The notes under the pieces: generated by a model
The model's database searches: none
Seen by the model: the letters and a program-made list of their open reading frames with translations, nothing else
Told to the model about the DNA's origin: nothing
Shown here: positions 18,813 through 28,921 of the stretch, in pieces
Layout: every line of letters begins with the position of its first letter
Position numbering within the stretch: position 1 is the stretch's first letter
Position numbers and translations under genes: made by a program
Source of the DNA: Bacteroidota bacterium
GTDB lineage: Bacteria; Bacteroidota; Bacteroidia; Bacteroidales; UBA12077
DNA: 64,000 nucleotides
Direction: 5' to 3'
Assembly: GCA_020444275.1 (NCBI GenBank)
Contig: JAHLLG010000007.1
Location: 97,879 to 161,878, forward strand

Positions 18813-20201
18813 TTATGATAATACTGATTTTATCTCATCTATAATTTGATCTGCCAATTGGTTTGCACTGTTTAAGTCGCGGCTTTCAGCATAAATCCGA
18901 ATTATAGGTTCGGTATTCGATTTTCGCAAATGTACCCACCCGTGATCAAATTCAATTTTAACGCCATCAATATCAATAATTTCTTTATTCTGAAATTTAT
19001 TTTTGATTGATTCAAGTACCTTATCTACATCTATTTCAGGTGTTAACTGCATCTTTTTCTTGGCAATGGTATACTCCGGAAACCTGGATCTTAACACAGA
19101 ACATTTTATTTTCGACTGTGCCAGTTTGGTTAAGAACAAGGCTATTCCAACCAATGCATCTCTTCCATAATGTAATTCGGGATAAATTACTCCTCCATTA
19201 CCTTCGCCACCAATAACAGCCTGGTTAGCTTTCATGCTTTCCACAACATTTACTTCACCAACAGCCGCTGCAAAATAATTTCCACCATAATTTAAGGTAA
19301 CATCCCTTAATGCTCTTGAGGAAGATAAATTCGACACCGTATTTCCGATCTTATTTTGTAATATATAATCGGCAACAGCAACTAAAGTATACTCTTCGCC
19401 AAACATGGTACCATCTTCGTTAACTATTGCCAAACGATCAACATCAGGATCAACTACAAATCCTAAATCGGCATTTTCCTGTTGTACAATTCTTGAAATC
19501 TCTGTAAGATGCTCAGGCAATGGTTCCGGATTATGCGGAAAAATGCCATTGGGTTCGCAGTATAATTCAATTACCTCATCAACACCAAGCGCTTTGAGCA
19601 ATTTAGGAATTGCTATTCCACCTACAGAATTTACTGCATCTACTGCGATTTTAAACTTGGCACTTTGAATAACCTCTTTATTAACCAAAGGTAAATCCAG
19701 AATTTGCTGAATATGAATATCCAGGTAATCATTTCGAGTACTTACATTTCCTAAATCATCAACTTCGGCATATGTAAAATCTTCTTTTTCTGCTATTTCA
19801 AGTATTTTAGCACCTTCATCTGCAGACAAAAACTCACCCTTTTCATTTAGTAATTTAAGTGCATTCCATTGTTTTGGATTGTGGCTGGCAGTTAATATAA
19901 TACCACCCTGAGCATTTTCCTTAGGTACTGCAATTTCAGTTGTTGGAGTAGTTGCTAAACCAATATTCACCACATCAATTCCCATTCCCATTAAGGTTCC
20001 AACTACAATTTGATTCACCATTTCGCCCGAAATGCGCGCATCACGGCCAACAACAACTTTTGCTTTTTTTACATCGCTTCGATCTTTAACCCACTGACCA
20101 TAGGCTGAAACGAACTTAACTGTATCTAACGGACTTAAACCGTCTCCAGCTTTTCCTCCTATGGTTCCTCTTATACCTGAAATTGATTTAATTAATGTCA
20201 T
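18813..20201 (-). CDS. glmM: Phosphoglucosamine mutase
   Basis: Converts glucosamine-6-phosphate to glucosamine-1-phosphate for UDP-GlcNAc and cell-wall synthesis. The 462-residue phosphohexomutase shows the four expected sites: catalytic serine loop TASHNP near residue 100, metal site DPDVDRLAI near 244, sugar-specificity loop GGEGNGGVIYPE near 323, and the phosphate-binding RKSNTEPIIRIY near 432. GlmM and phosphomannomutase are similar; start IKSISGIRGTIGG favours the Bacteroidota GlmM group. First gene of the minus-strand operon with the efflux genes. Confidence 0.87.
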   Translation of the reverse strand: MTLIKSISGIRGTIGGKAGDGLSPLDTVKFVSAYGQWVKDRSDVKKAKVVVGRDARISGEMVNQIVVGTLMGMGIDVVNIGLATTPTTEIAVPKENAQGGIILTASHNPKQWNALKLLNEKGEFLSADEGAKILEIAEKEDFTYAEVDDLGNVSTRNDYLDIHIQQILDLPLVNKEVIQSAKFKIAVDAVNSVGGIAIPKLLKALGVDEVIELYCEPNGIFPHNPEPLPEHLTEISRIVQQENADLGFVVDPDVDRLAIVNEDGTMFGEEYTLVAVADYILQNKIGNTVSNLSSSRALRDVTLNYGGNYFAAAVGEVNVVESMKANQAVIGGEGNGGVIYPELHYGRDALVGIALFLTKLAQSKIKCSVLRSRFPEYTIAKKKMQLTPEIDVDKVLESIKNKFQNKEIIDIDGVKIEFDHGWVHLRKSNTEPIIRIYAESRDLNSANQLADQIIDEIKSVLS

Positions 20202-20334
20202 ATCACTAAGACTTATTTTGAATTTATTGGTTTAAAAATCGAATAAAGATATATAAATCCGTTCATTTGAAATATGATTTTTGATTTTTTAACAGTTATC
20301 ATCTGATAATATCATGACACAAGAATTAATGTAT

Positions 20335-20342
20335 TACCTTTG
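20335..20342 (+). promoter_or_regulatory. -7 element for rluB-like gene
   Basis: TACCTTTG matches TAnnTTTG and would start transcription about 25 nt before the ATG at 20374, the usual distance in this window. No clear TTG at the standard spacing. Confidence 0.5.
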
Positions 20343-20373
20343 CATCAGATATTTTAATTAAAAGAAAGTTAGC

Positions 20374-21204
20374 ATGGAGCGAGAGAAAAAAACAGGAAAA
20401 AAGCAAGGTTCTTCAAAGGGGAAGCCATCATTTAAGAAAAAAGAACGGGTAAAAGGAGAATTTAAACCTGAAATTGCAAAATGGAACGAACCATTACGGC
20501 TAAATAAATATATAGCGAATGCCGGTATTTGCTCTCGACGTGAGGCTGACAATTTAATTAAAGCAGGTGATATATCCGTTAACGGAGAAATTGTGCGCGA
20601 ACTTGGTGTAAAAGTATCACCCAAAGATGATATCCGATATAAAGGAAAAAAAATAAGCAGAGAAAAGAATGTTTATATTCTGTTAAATAAACCAAAGGAT
20701 TATGTTACAACTGTTAAGGATCGACATGCTGATAAAACAGTTATAGATATCGTAAAAAATGCATGTCCTGAGCGCGTTTATCCTGTAGGCAGGCTCGATA
20801 AAAATACAACCGGTGTATTGCTGCTAACTAATGATGGTGAACTTACCAAACAGCTAACTCACCCCAGTTATAATAAGAAGAAAATATATCACGTACAGTT
20901 AGATAAAGACCTGATTAAAGGTGATATGCTTAAAATAATTGAAGGACTTAAGTTAGATGAAGATTACATCCAGGTAGATGGAATCAGTTATATTGAGGAA
21001 GAAGATAAAACACAAATCGGAATTGAAATTCACTCAGGGCAAAACAGGATAGTGCGCAGAATTTTTGAATCGCTGGGATATAAAATTAAAAAGCTTGACC
21101 GCGTATACTTTGCCGGATTAACCAAAAAGAATTTACCACGGGGTAAATGGCGGTTTTTAACACCACAAGAAATTTCTATTTTGAAAAGGAAATCGTTTAA
21201 ATAA
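20374..21204 (+). CDS. rluB: 23S rRNA pseudouridine synthase, RluB type
   Basis: Isomerises a uridine of 23S rRNA (position 2605 for RluB). The 276 residues comprise a very basic Lys-rich N-terminal extension (1-38), an S4 RNA-binding domain (LRLNKYIANAGICSRREAD, 41-59), and the catalytic domain with GRLDKNTTGVLLLTNDG, in which Asp142 is the nucleophile. The C-terminal HSGQNRIVRRIFESLGY motif is typical of the RsuA/RluB group. RluE or RluF specificity is not excluded. Transcribed alone, divergent from glmM. Confidence 0.85.
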   Translation: MEREKKTGKKQGSSKGKPSFKKKERVKGEFKPEIAKWNEPLRLNKYIANAGICSRREADNLIKAGDISVNGEIVRELGVKVSPKDDIRYKGKKISREKNVYILLNKPKDYVTTVKDRHADKTVIDIVKNACPERVYPVGRLDKNTTGVLLLTNDGELTKQLTHPSYNKKKIYHVQLDKDLIKGDMLKIIEGLKLDEDYIQVDGISYIEEEDKTQIGIEIHSGQNRIVRRIFESLGYKIKKLDRVYFAGLTKKNLPRGKWRFLTPQEISILKRKSFK

Positions 21205-21411
21205 ACTATCTATTGTTGAGATAAACCCTTATCTACCCCTCCACTAAAACCTTAGCAGTTTATCATTAAAATAATAATATTTTATAACTGCTTTAAGCAA
21301 CCTATCTTTCGCTAAGCTTGCTTGATGTATTAATTATTACTATCTTTATTTGATTATAAAGGGATTGAAAGGCTTTACTAATCACCTAACGAACTTTTCT
21401 TAACATCCATT

Positions 21412-24400
21412 ATGAAAAAAAAGAACTCCAGTTTAAAGGAATTTGAATGGTTAATAGACAAAACAGACGCATCTACGGAATTTAAGACTCCAAAATATAA
21501 GCCTGAGTATGAAAACGTAACAAAGTTCAACACAGAAAGGACAATCATTGATAATGTAGATCCAAAAACATTAAATGCCCTTTCAGATGACATTATGGAA
21601 TTGCTCGACACCTCCATTGCTGTTTACGAAAAAAATGGAGATTATGCTTTTGGCAGATTCGATTCAACCTGGTGCCGACTAATGGATAGTTCATCTTTCA
21701 AATTATGTAATACAAAGGATGCAAAAGAGGCACTGAATTGTGGCAAATGGTTGTGTCATGAAAACTGCTGGCATGATTCAGCAAAGCAAGCTATGAAAAC
21801 AGGAAAACCAACAGACATAGAGTGTGTTGGTGGAATTCACCTTTATGGAGAACCTATAAGAGCAGAAGGCAAAGTTATTGGATGCATTAACATGGGCTAT
21901 GGAAATCCTCCACAAGATGACAAGACCTTAGCTGAACTTGCAGAAAAATATCATATTGACAAGAAGGAAATACTCAAACGTGCCAAAGAATACAAGCCAC
22001 GTCCTGCTTTTATTATAGAAAATGCGAAAAAAAGATTAAAATCAGTGGCTTTATTAATCGGGCAAATTGTTGAAAATTCCAATGCCAAAAAGAAATTACA
22101 AAAAAGCGAAGAGCTGTTAAATGCAACCGGCTCTATGGCTAAAGTGGGAGGTTGGGAAATTAATTTAGAAGACAATACCGTTGAATGGACCAAAGCTACA
22201 CGACAAATTCATGAGGTACCAGACGATTACATTCCAACCTTGGAAGAAGCCATAAATTTCTTTCCTGGAGAATCCAAAAATAAAATTGAAAATGCAGTTC
22301 AACAGGCAATAGAAAAGGGAGTTCCATATAATATGGTAGTTCCATTTAAAACCGCCAAAGGGAAAAAACTTTGGACACAGACTAATGGAAAACCTGTACA
22401 TAAAGATGGGAAATGTGTTCGCTTAAACGGAACATTCCAGGACATAACAGATCAGTATAACGCAGAATTAAAATTAAAAGAGCAACAACTGGTTTTTAAA
22501 AGAACCGAAGAAATTGCTCATGTAGGAAGCTGGGAGTGGGACATAGCCACAGATAAGGTTACCTGGTCGGATGAACTTTTTAGAATATTCAAGCAAGACC
22601 CAAAAAAAGGAGCTGTTTCATATGCTGACCACCCAAAAGTATATACTCCTGAAAGCATGAAAAAGTTAGATGAGGTAGTGCAAAAAGCAATTGAAAAAGG
22701 AGAATCCTATGATCTTGATGTGGATATTGTCCGACCCGATGGTGAAATAAGACATTGCGTAGCACGCGGATATGCAAAAAAAGATGTGAAAGGTAAAGTA
22801 GTAAAATTATACGGATCTTTTCAGGATATAACCCAAAGAAAACAGATAGAAAATGCTATAAAACAAAAGGAACTTGAATCCAGCGAAATGTTGGATAAAA
22901 TGTTGAATGCATTTGTACTATTTGAATCCGTTTTTGATGAAAACGGCCAATTTATAAGTTATCGATTTTTATCTATTAATAAAGCCTATGAAGAAATTAC
23001 AGGTGTAAAAAACGAAGAAGTAAAAGGAAAAACGGTTCACGATGTTTGGCCGGAAACAGAACCTGAATGGATTAAAAGATATGGTGAAGTTGCCGTTTCA
23101 GGCAAAAGCCAGGAATTTGAATTGTATCATGATCCCACAAAGAAATTGTATCATTGCCAGGTATACAGGCCTTTTAATACGAAACAAAAATTCTGTGTAA
23201 TATTCGAAGATATCACTGATAAAAAACAAGCAGAACAAGAATTAAAGCAACTTAACGAAGAACTTGCAGCACAAAATGAAGAATATGTGTCTGTAAATGA
23301 AGAGTTGCAGCAAACCGTTAGTGAACTCGAAATTACGAAAGAAAATATTCGAGAAAGCGAAGAACGATTTAAAGCATTGCATAATGCGTCGTTTGGTGGT
23401 ATTACAATACATGATAAAGGAATCATTTTGGAATGCAACCAGGGTTTATCTAAGATTACAGGCTATACTTATGATGAATTAATTGGAATGGATGGATTAT
23501 TGCTTATTGCTGAAGAAACAAGAGAGAAAGTAATGAATAATATTCTTGCTGAATATGAAGAACCATATGAAGCTCTTGGACAAAGAAAAAACGGAGAAAT
23601 ATACCCTGTACGTTTAGAAGCACGTATGATACCCTACAAAGGTAAAAGAGTTCGGGTGGTTGAATTCAGAGATATTACCTTGCAGAAAAAACACGAATTA
23701 ACTATTCAAAAAATCAACGAGGAGCTCACAACTCAAAACGAGGAGTATGAAAACCTCAATGAGGAATTACGACAAACTGTAGAGGAGCTGCAACGAGCCA
23801 AAGATAAAGCCGAAGAAAGCGACCGTTTAAAGTCGGCATTTTTAGCCAATATGAGTCATGAAATTCGCACTCCCATGAATGGTATACTAGGTTTTACCGA
23901 TCTTTTAAAGAAACCAAATTTGAACAATGAGAAACAACAAAAATATATTAGTGTAATCCAGCAAAGTGGCAATCGAATGCTGGAAACCATTAACGATATT
24001 GTTGAAATTTCAAAAATTGAAACAGGAGACATTGCTCCTATAAAAGACAATATAAATATTAATGAGCAACTTGAATATCTTTATGAGTTTTTTAAACCAG
24101 AAGCAGATAAAAAAGAAATAGAATTAAATTATAAAACAGATCTTTCCCATCAAAAATCAAGTTTTACTACCGACAAATCCATGTTTAATTCCATTCTTAC
24201 AAACCTGATTAAAAATGCAATAAAATTTACAGAAACCGGAAGCATTGAATTTGGTTATTCGCTGCAAAGCAAAGGTGAAATAAAATTTTATGTAAAAGAT
24301 ACCGGAATGGGAATCCCCAAAAGTAAGCAAGATGTAATATTTGATCGATTCATGCAGGCTGATCTTAGTGATTCAAGAGCAAAGCAAGGATCAGGACTTG

Positions 24401-24930
24401 GACTTGCAATTACCAAAGCATATATTGAGATCCTCGGGGGAAAAATATGGCTCGAATCTGAAGAAGAAAAAGGAAGCACCTTCTACTTTAAACTTCCTTA
24501 TTCAAATCATCAAGCTAGTAAACCGGAAAATAAAAACAATCAAAAAATTGAACCAACCCGGGGAACAAAAAAACTTAAAATACTAATCGTAGAAGATGAC
24601 GAAACTTCGGATATGCATCTTTCTATTCTTACAGAGCATATCGCACAAGAAATTTTACACGTAAAAGATGGTAAGAATGCGGTTGAACTTTGCAAAAAAA
24701 GAGACGATTTTGATCTGATACTCATGGATATTAAATTACCTGGATTAAACGGCTATATTGCCACCGAAGAAATCAGAAAATTTAATAAAGATGTTATTAT
24801 AATAGCCGAAACAGCTTATGCCATGAAAGGCGATCGTGAAAAGGCCCTTGAAGCCGGATGTAACGATTACATTACAAAACCAATCGATTCACAAGAATTA
24901 CAACACGTGATTTCTAAATATTTTAAATAG
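21412..24930 (+). CDS. Hybrid sensor histidine kinase with PocR and four PAS domains
   Basis: A soluble 1172-residue kinase without membrane segments. Order: PocR-type ligand-binding domain (about 55-215) rich in cysteines (LCNTKDAKEALNCGKWLCHE region); four PAS domains (about 230-345, 360-475, 495-605, 650-765); coiled coils of repeated NEEL/QNEEY segments between them; HisKA with SHEIRTPMNGILGF (His about 815); HATPase_c with GTGMG/GSGLGLAITKA-type boxes; and a C-terminal receiver with phospho-acceptor Asp in LMDIKLPG (about 1105) and TKP lysine. There is no DNA-binding output, so it signals to another protein. Ligand unknown; PocR domains often bind small hydrocarbon-like compounds. Confidence 0.92.
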   Translation: MKKKNSSLKEFEWLIDKTDASTEFKTPKYKPEYENVTKFNTERTIIDNVDPKTLNALSDDIMELLDTSIAVYEKNGDYAFGRFDSTWCRLMDSSSFKLCNTKDAKEALNCGKWLCHENCWHDSAKQAMKTGKPTDIECVGGIHLYGEPIRAEGKVIGCINMGYGNPPQDDKTLAELAEKYHIDKKEILKRAKEYKPRPAFIIENAKKRLKSVALLIGQIVENSNAKKKLQKSEELLNATGSMAKVGGWEINLEDNTVEWTKATRQIHEVPDDYIPTLEEAINFFPGESKNKIENAVQQAIEKGVPYNMVVPFKTAKGKKLWTQTNGKPVHKDGKCVRLNGTFQDITDQYNAELKLKEQQLVFKRTEEIAHVGSWEWDIATDKVTWSDELFRIFKQDPKKGAVSYADHPKVYTPESMKKLDEVVQKAIEKGESYDLDVDIVRPDGEIRHCVARGYAKKDVKGKVVKLYGSFQDITQRKQIENAIKQKELESSEMLDKMLNAFVLFESVFDENGQFISYRFLSINKAYEEITGVKNEEVKGKTVHDVWPETEPEWIKRYGEVAVSGKSQEFELYHDPTKKLYHCQVYRPFNTKQKFCVIFEDITDKKQAEQELKQLNEELAAQNEEYVSVNEELQQTVSELEITKENIRESEERFKALHNASFGGITIHDKGIILECNQGLSKITGYTYDELIGMDGLLLIAEETREKVMNNILAEYEEPYEALGQRKNGEIYPVRLEARMIPYKGKRVRVVEFRDITLQKKHELTIQKINEELTTQNEEYENLNEELRQTVEELQRAKDKAEESDRLKSAFLANMSHEIRTPMNGILGFTDLLKKPNLNNEKQQKYISVIQQSGNRMLETINDIVEISKIETGDIAPIKDNININEQLEYLYEFFKPEADKKEIELNYKTDLSHQKSSFTTDKSMFNSILTNLIKNAIKFTETGSIEFGYSLQSKGEIKFYVKDTGMGIPKSKQDVIFDRFMQADLSDSRAKQGSGLGLAITKAYIEILGGKIWLESEEEKGSTFYFKLPYSNHQASKPENKNNQKIEPTRGTKKLKILIVEDDETSDMHLSILTEHIAQEILHVKDGKNAVELCKKRDDFDLILMDIKLPGLNGYIATEEIRKFNKDVIIIAETAYAMKGDREKALEAGCNDYITKPIDSQELQHVISKYFK

Positions 24931-25012
24931 TAATGAATACTTGCTCTGGATTACATTTATCACCCTGTTAAATAACAAAAACATATTGAGGGGTTTTAGC
25001 CAAAATTTCTCT

Positions 25013-25020
25013 TATCTTTG
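25013..25020 (+). promoter_or_regulatory. -7 element of the era operon
   Basis: TATCTTTG matches TAnnTTTG and predicts a transcript start about 20 nt before the era ATG. Confidence 0.55.
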
Positions 25021-25046
25021 CAAGAAATTTCAAGATCACAATATCA

Positions 25047-25928
25047 ATGTCACACAAATCAGGTTTTGTAAATATTATTGGTAATCCAAATGTTGGAAAA
25101 TCAACGATCATGAATGCAATGGTAGGTGAGAAACTCTCTATCATTACATCTAAATCGCAAACTACGCGTCATCGAATAATGGGCATAGTAAATGAAGACA
25201 ATTATCAAATTGTATATTCTGATACTCCCGGTATTTTAAAGCCCAACTACAAACTCCAGGAAAAAATGATGGGATTTGTGAGTACGGCTTTAGAAGATGC
25301 TGACATTATTCTTTACATTACCGATGTGGTAGAAACTATGGATAAGAACCAACAGTACATTGAGCGCCTTTCCAAAACAGATGCCCCCATTGTATTGATT
25401 ATAAATAAGATTGATTTATCAAACCAGCAAAAACTGGAAGAGTTAGTTGACATTTGGAAAAAACTATTACCAAAAGCTGAAATTATTCCGGTTTCTGCAA
25501 TAAATAATTTTAACCTCGATCAGGTATTTAAACGAATTCTTGATCTTTTGCCTGAAGGACCACCTTATTTCCCAAAAGATTCATTAACCGATAAAACAGA
25601 ACGCTTTTTTGTTTCGGAGATCATTCGGGAAAAAGTCTTACTGAATTATCAAAAAGAGATTCCGTATTCGGTTGAAATAGAAGTTGAAGAGTTTAAAGAC
25701 ACCGACAAACTGTTGCGAATCAGAGCTACCATTCACGTTGTTCGTTCGTCGCAAAAAGGAATAATTATTGGCCATAAAGGACAGGCCCTAAAGAAATTAG
25801 GAACCGAGGCCCGAAAAGATATTGAAGATTTTTTTGGCAAGAAAGTATTTCTGGAATTGTATGTTAAAGTAACTAAAGATTGGCGCGATAAAGACCGTCA
25901 ATTAAGAGGTTTTGGATATAACGTTTAA
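25047..25928 (+). CDS. era: GTPase Era
   Basis: An essential GTPase that binds the 3' end of 16S rRNA during assembly of the small ribosomal subunit. The 293 residues show G1 GNPNVGKS (12-19), G3 DTPG, G4 NKID, and the C-terminal KH RNA-binding domain with GIIIGHKGQALKKLG. First gene of a plus-strand group with the second assembly GTPase gene der. Confidence 0.97.
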   Translation: MSHKSGFVNIIGNPNVGKSTIMNAMVGEKLSIITSKSQTTRHRIMGIVNEDNYQIVYSDTPGILKPNYKLQEKMMGFVSTALEDADIILYITDVVETMDKNQQYIERLSKTDAPIVLIINKIDLSNQQKLEELVDIWKKLLPKAEIIPVSAINNFNLDQVFKRILDLLPEGPPYFPKDSLTDKTERFFVSEIIREKVLLNYQKEIPYSVEIEVEEFKDTDKLLRIRATIHVVRSSQKGIIIGHKGQALKKLGTEARKDIEDFFGKKVFLELYVKVTKDWRDKDRQLRGFGYNV

Positions 25929-25996
25929 ATTATAACAAAGAGTAAAATAAGAGCATAGTAATTTGGAATCTGAAAGTTGTAACTGAAATAAAAAGA

Positions 25997-26338
25997 ATGA
26001 AAGAATTAGAAGTACAAACATATAATTTTTCTGTAGATGGAATCGGGCTTGTAAAAAGTCTTGAGAAGGAATATCCGGATTTGGTTAATTCAGAATTAAA
26101 ACAAACGATCGGGAATGTTTCCTTAAAATTTATGGATGCTGTTTCGGCAAAAGAAAACGAAGATTTTGCAAATAACTTAAGAGTTTGTTTATCAGAAACC
26201 AAAAAAGCAGTTAAATTGCTTCGTGCAATTGAAGGAATTCAAAACGAGCAAATTGTAACGCAGAAAGAAAAAATGATTCGTGAATCACAAATCATTATGG
26301 AGAAGCTTGAAAATATTATAAGTAAGTTAATTTATTAA
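25997..26338 (+). CDS. Small four-helix-bundle protein between era and der
   Basis: A 113-residue all-helical protein. The segment FANNLRVCLSETKKAVKLLRAI resembles the conserved third helix of the four-helix proteins first described as 23S rRNA intervening-sequence (IVS/TIGR02436) products, and the length fits, though the usual GANIxEA motif of helix two is replaced by GNVSLKFMDAV. Function unknown. It lies 68 nt after era and 10 nt before der, so it is probably cotranscribed with these two ribosome-assembly genes; a link to ribosomes is inference. Confidence 0.6.
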   Translation: MKELEVQTYNFSVDGIGLVKSLEKEYPDLVNSELKQTIGNVSLKFMDAVSAKENEDFANNLRVCLSETKKAVKLLRAIEGIQNEQIVTQKEKMIRESQIIMEKLENIISKLIY

Positions 26339-26348
26339 ACCATAAACC

Positions 26349-27647
26349 ATGATTGTAGCAATAGTAGGAAGACCGAATGTAGGGAAATCGACGCTTTTTA
26401 ATCGATTAACAGAATCGAAACAGGCAATTGTAGACGAAACCAGCGGTGTAACAAGAGATAGATTATATGGGAAATCAGACTGGTCGGGCAAAGAGTTTTC
26501 TGTTATTGACACAGGAGGATATATTCGAAACTCAGATGATATTTTCGAAGAAGAAATTAGAAAGCAGGTAAAAATTGCTATCGACGAAGCAAATCTTATT
26601 CTATTTGTTGTTGATGTAACCAGCGGAATAACCGACCTGGATGAGTCAGTAGCACAAATGTTGCGAAAAGCAAATAAAGATGTAGTACTGGTGGTAAATA
26701 AAGTCGATAATAATCAGCGGATACTAGATTCACACGTATTCTATAAGTTTGGATTAGGAGAACCCTTATGTATATCATCAATAAACGGAAGCGGAACAGG
26801 CGAACTGCTGGATAAAATCGTAACGTTCATAAAAGACGATAAAGCCGAGGATGAGTTAGATATTCCTAAATATACGGTTGTAGGTCGCCCAAATGTTGGA
26901 AAATCATCGCTAATAAATGCACTTATTGGAGAAGATAGAAATATTGTAACACCAATATCGGGTACAACAAGAGACTCTATTTATACACGATACAACAAGT
27001 TTGATCACGATTTTTACCTTGTGGATACCGCGGGAATCCGAAAAAAAGGAAAGGTAACCGAGAATCTTGAATTTTATTCGGTACTGCGTTCTATTCGATC
27101 GTTAGAAAAAGCCGATGTATGTTTGCTTTTGATTGATGCAACACAAGGTATGGAATCACAGGATTTGAATATCATCAAGCTAATCCAGAAAAATAAAAAA
27201 GGACTTGTTATTTTAGTCAACAAATGGGATTTGATTGAAAAAGAGACGAATACTTCCAAAGATTACACAAAAACCATACAAGATAAAATTGCACCATTTG
27301 TTGATGTACCTATCATATTTACTTCGGTTATAAATAAACAGCGTATTCATAAAGTGCTCGAAGAAGCGAAAAATGTTTACGAAAACCGAATACGAAGAAT
27401 TACAACTGCCAAGCTGAATGAGGTGATGCAGGAAGCTATTGCTGCCTATCCTCCACCATCGGTAAAAGGAAAATTTGTTAAAATTAAATATGTTACACAG
27501 CTAAATACCTTTTATCCTTCTTTTGCATTTTTCTGCAACTTACCGCAGTATGTTAAAGAACCATATAAAAGATATCTGGAAAACAAATTACGTGATCATT
27601 TTAATTTTACGGGTACGCCTATTCAGATCTATATGAGAAAAAAATAA
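26349..27647 (+). CDS. der: GTPase Der (EngA)
   Basis: A double-GTPase needed for large ribosomal subunit assembly. The 432 residues carry two G domains, each with GRPNVGKS (first at 7-14, second near 180-187) and NKVD/NKWD motifs, followed by a KH-like domain with the family end [17 protein letters not shown] and [11 protein letters not shown]. Directly followed, 4 nt after its stop, by a lipoprotein gene. Confidence 0.97.
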   Translation: MIVAIVGRPNVGKSTLFNRLTESKQAIVDETSGVTRDRLYGKSDWSGKEFSVIDTGGYIRNSDDIFEEEIRKQVKIAIDEANLILFVVDVTSGITDLDESVAQMLRKANKDVVLVVNKVDNNQRILDSHVFYKFGLGEPLCISSINGSGTGELLDKIVTFIKDDKAEDELDIPKYTVVGRPNVGKSSLINALIGEDRNIVTPISGTTRDSIYTRYNKFDHDFYLVDTAGIRKKGKVTENLEFYSVLRSIRSLEKADVCLLLIDATQGMESQDLNIIKLIQKNKKGLVILVNKWDLIEKETNTSKDYTKTIQDKIAPFVDVPIIFTSVINKQRIHKVLEEAKNVYENRIRRITTAKLNEVMQEAIAAYPPPSVKGKFVKIKYVTQLNTFYPSFAFFCNLPQYVKEPYKRYLENKLRDHFNFTGTPIQIYMRKK

Positions 27648-27651
27648 CAAG

Positions 27652-28137
27652 GTGAAAAAAATATTTCTGCCCATAATATCAATACTATTTCTTTTTTCAT
27701 GCGAAAAAGTGGAAGATTATCCGGAAACACCGGAAATTGATTTTCGTGCGTTTGAAGTGTTACCCGGAGATGGTGAATATATTGTTTCAGAAGGTGTGTT
27801 AACTTTCGATTTTATTGATGGCGACGGAAACATTGGATACGTTGAAAACACTGACCCTGACACATCGAATAATGTTATCGATTTTGTTTATACAGAGTAT
27901 TATAAAAAAGATGGCGTATTTGTAGAAAAGGAAGGTAACCCGTTTTATTTACCTTATTTTCAAGAAGGAGTTTACAGAAAAAGCCTTAAAGGAAAAATTG
28001 ATATCTATCTGCCACGAACTATTTTATCGCCCGATACCGTTTATTACGAATTTTATATTATTGATCGGGATGCGAATAAAAGCAACGTGGAAACTACACC
28101 AGAAATAGTATACTCAGAGTTACTAGAACAATACTAA
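27652..28137 (+). CDS. Bacteroidota-type hypothetical lipoprotein
   Basis: A 161-residue protein with a lipoprotein signal (lipobox LFLFSC, Cys17). The mature part is beta-rich with the motif FDFIDGDGNIGY, common in Bacteroidota surface lipoproteins and similar to an Asp-rich calcium-binding turn. The start codon is GTG at 27652, which places the signal peptide correctly. It follows der by 4 nt. No function is known. Confidence 0.75.
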   Translation: MKKIFLPIISILFLFSCEKVEDYPETPEIDFRAFEVLPGDGEYIVSEGVLTFDFIDGDGNIGYVENTDPDTSNNVIDFVYTEYYKKDGVFVEKEGNPFYLPYFQEGVYRKSLKGKIDIYLPRTILSPDTVYYEFYIIDRDANKSNVETTPEIVYSELLEQY

Positions 28138-28177
28138 AAATAATTTGTCTTCTAAATTGTAACAGAACTCAAACACT

Positions 28178-28918
28178 ATGCTTATTACAAGAAATATTAA
28201 AATGGCCGATGTAATTCATTTGAATTATTTCACGCTAACTGTACTTAACCGGTTTGGTATTGAATTAGGATTTGGAGACAAGTCGGTTGAAGATGTTTGT
28301 AAAATGTACCAAGTAGATGCGGATTTTTTTCTTGAGATCGTAAATACATTTGTTGATAAAGACTACTTCCCTAAAAAGCATCTTCAAACTTTTCCAGTTA
28401 AATTAATTACAAACTATTTACAAAAAACACACGATGATTATCATCAGAATAAAGTACCGGAAATTGAATTTTTAATTGAGCAAATGGTAAATTCCTGTTA
28501 TACTCAAAAGGATAAAATTGTATTGCTTAAAAAATTCTTTAATGACTATAAACAGGAGCTTCTGAACCACACAAAGCGTGAAGAGGAAGTTGTTTTTCCG
28601 TATACTTTAGCCATCGAGAAAGCATACTTGTCAGATAAGCCGGATCAATCGGTATTGAAACTTATGGAAACGTATTCTATTGATGTATTCCAGAACGAAC
28701 ATGATAACATAGAAGAAAAACTTTTCGACTTAAAAAACATCATTATAAAGTACCTACCTCAACCCAAAAATTCTAAGCTATGCAACAAACTGCTTTTCGA
28801 GCTCTTTAATTTGGAACAGGATTTAAATGATCATTCACGTATTGAAGAAAAGGTTTTGGTACCCAAAATCAGGCAAATGGAAAAAATCATAACAGAAGGA
28901 TTTGCACAAACAAAATAA
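28178..28918 (+). CDS. Hemerythrin-domain protein, RIC/ScdA-like
   Basis: The 246-residue protein has an N-terminal helical part similar to the ScdA N-terminal (DUF542) domain, seen in NRFGIELGFGDKSVEDVCK, but the family's Cys-Cys pair is replaced by Leu-Gly. The C-terminal hemerythrin-like domain has histidine/glutamate clusters for a di-iron site: KTHDDYH, LLNHTKREEE, NEHDNIEEK and LNDHSRIEEK. RIC proteins repair iron centres after nitric-oxide or oxidative damage; loss of the Cys pair suggests a different role such as sensing. Only 3 nt precede the LuxR-type gene, so the two are cotranscribed. Confidence 0.85.
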   Translation: MLITRNIKMADVIHLNYFTLTVLNRFGIELGFGDKSVEDVCKMYQVDADFFLEIVNTFVDKDYFPKKHLQTFPVKLITNYLQKTHDDYHQNKVPEIEFLIEQMVNSCYTQKDKIVLLKKFFNDYKQELLNHTKREEEVVFPYTLAIEKAYLSDKPDQSVLKLMETYSIDVFQNEHDNIEEKLFDLKNIIIKYLPQPKNSKLCNKLLFELFNLEQDLNDHSRIEEKVLVPKIRQMEKIITEGFAQTK

Positions 28919-28921
28919 GGA

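Noticed and set aside
21254..21292. Inverted repeat AGCAGTT/AACTGCT after rluB
   Set aside because: The 25-nt loop and lack of a T-run make it a poor terminator.
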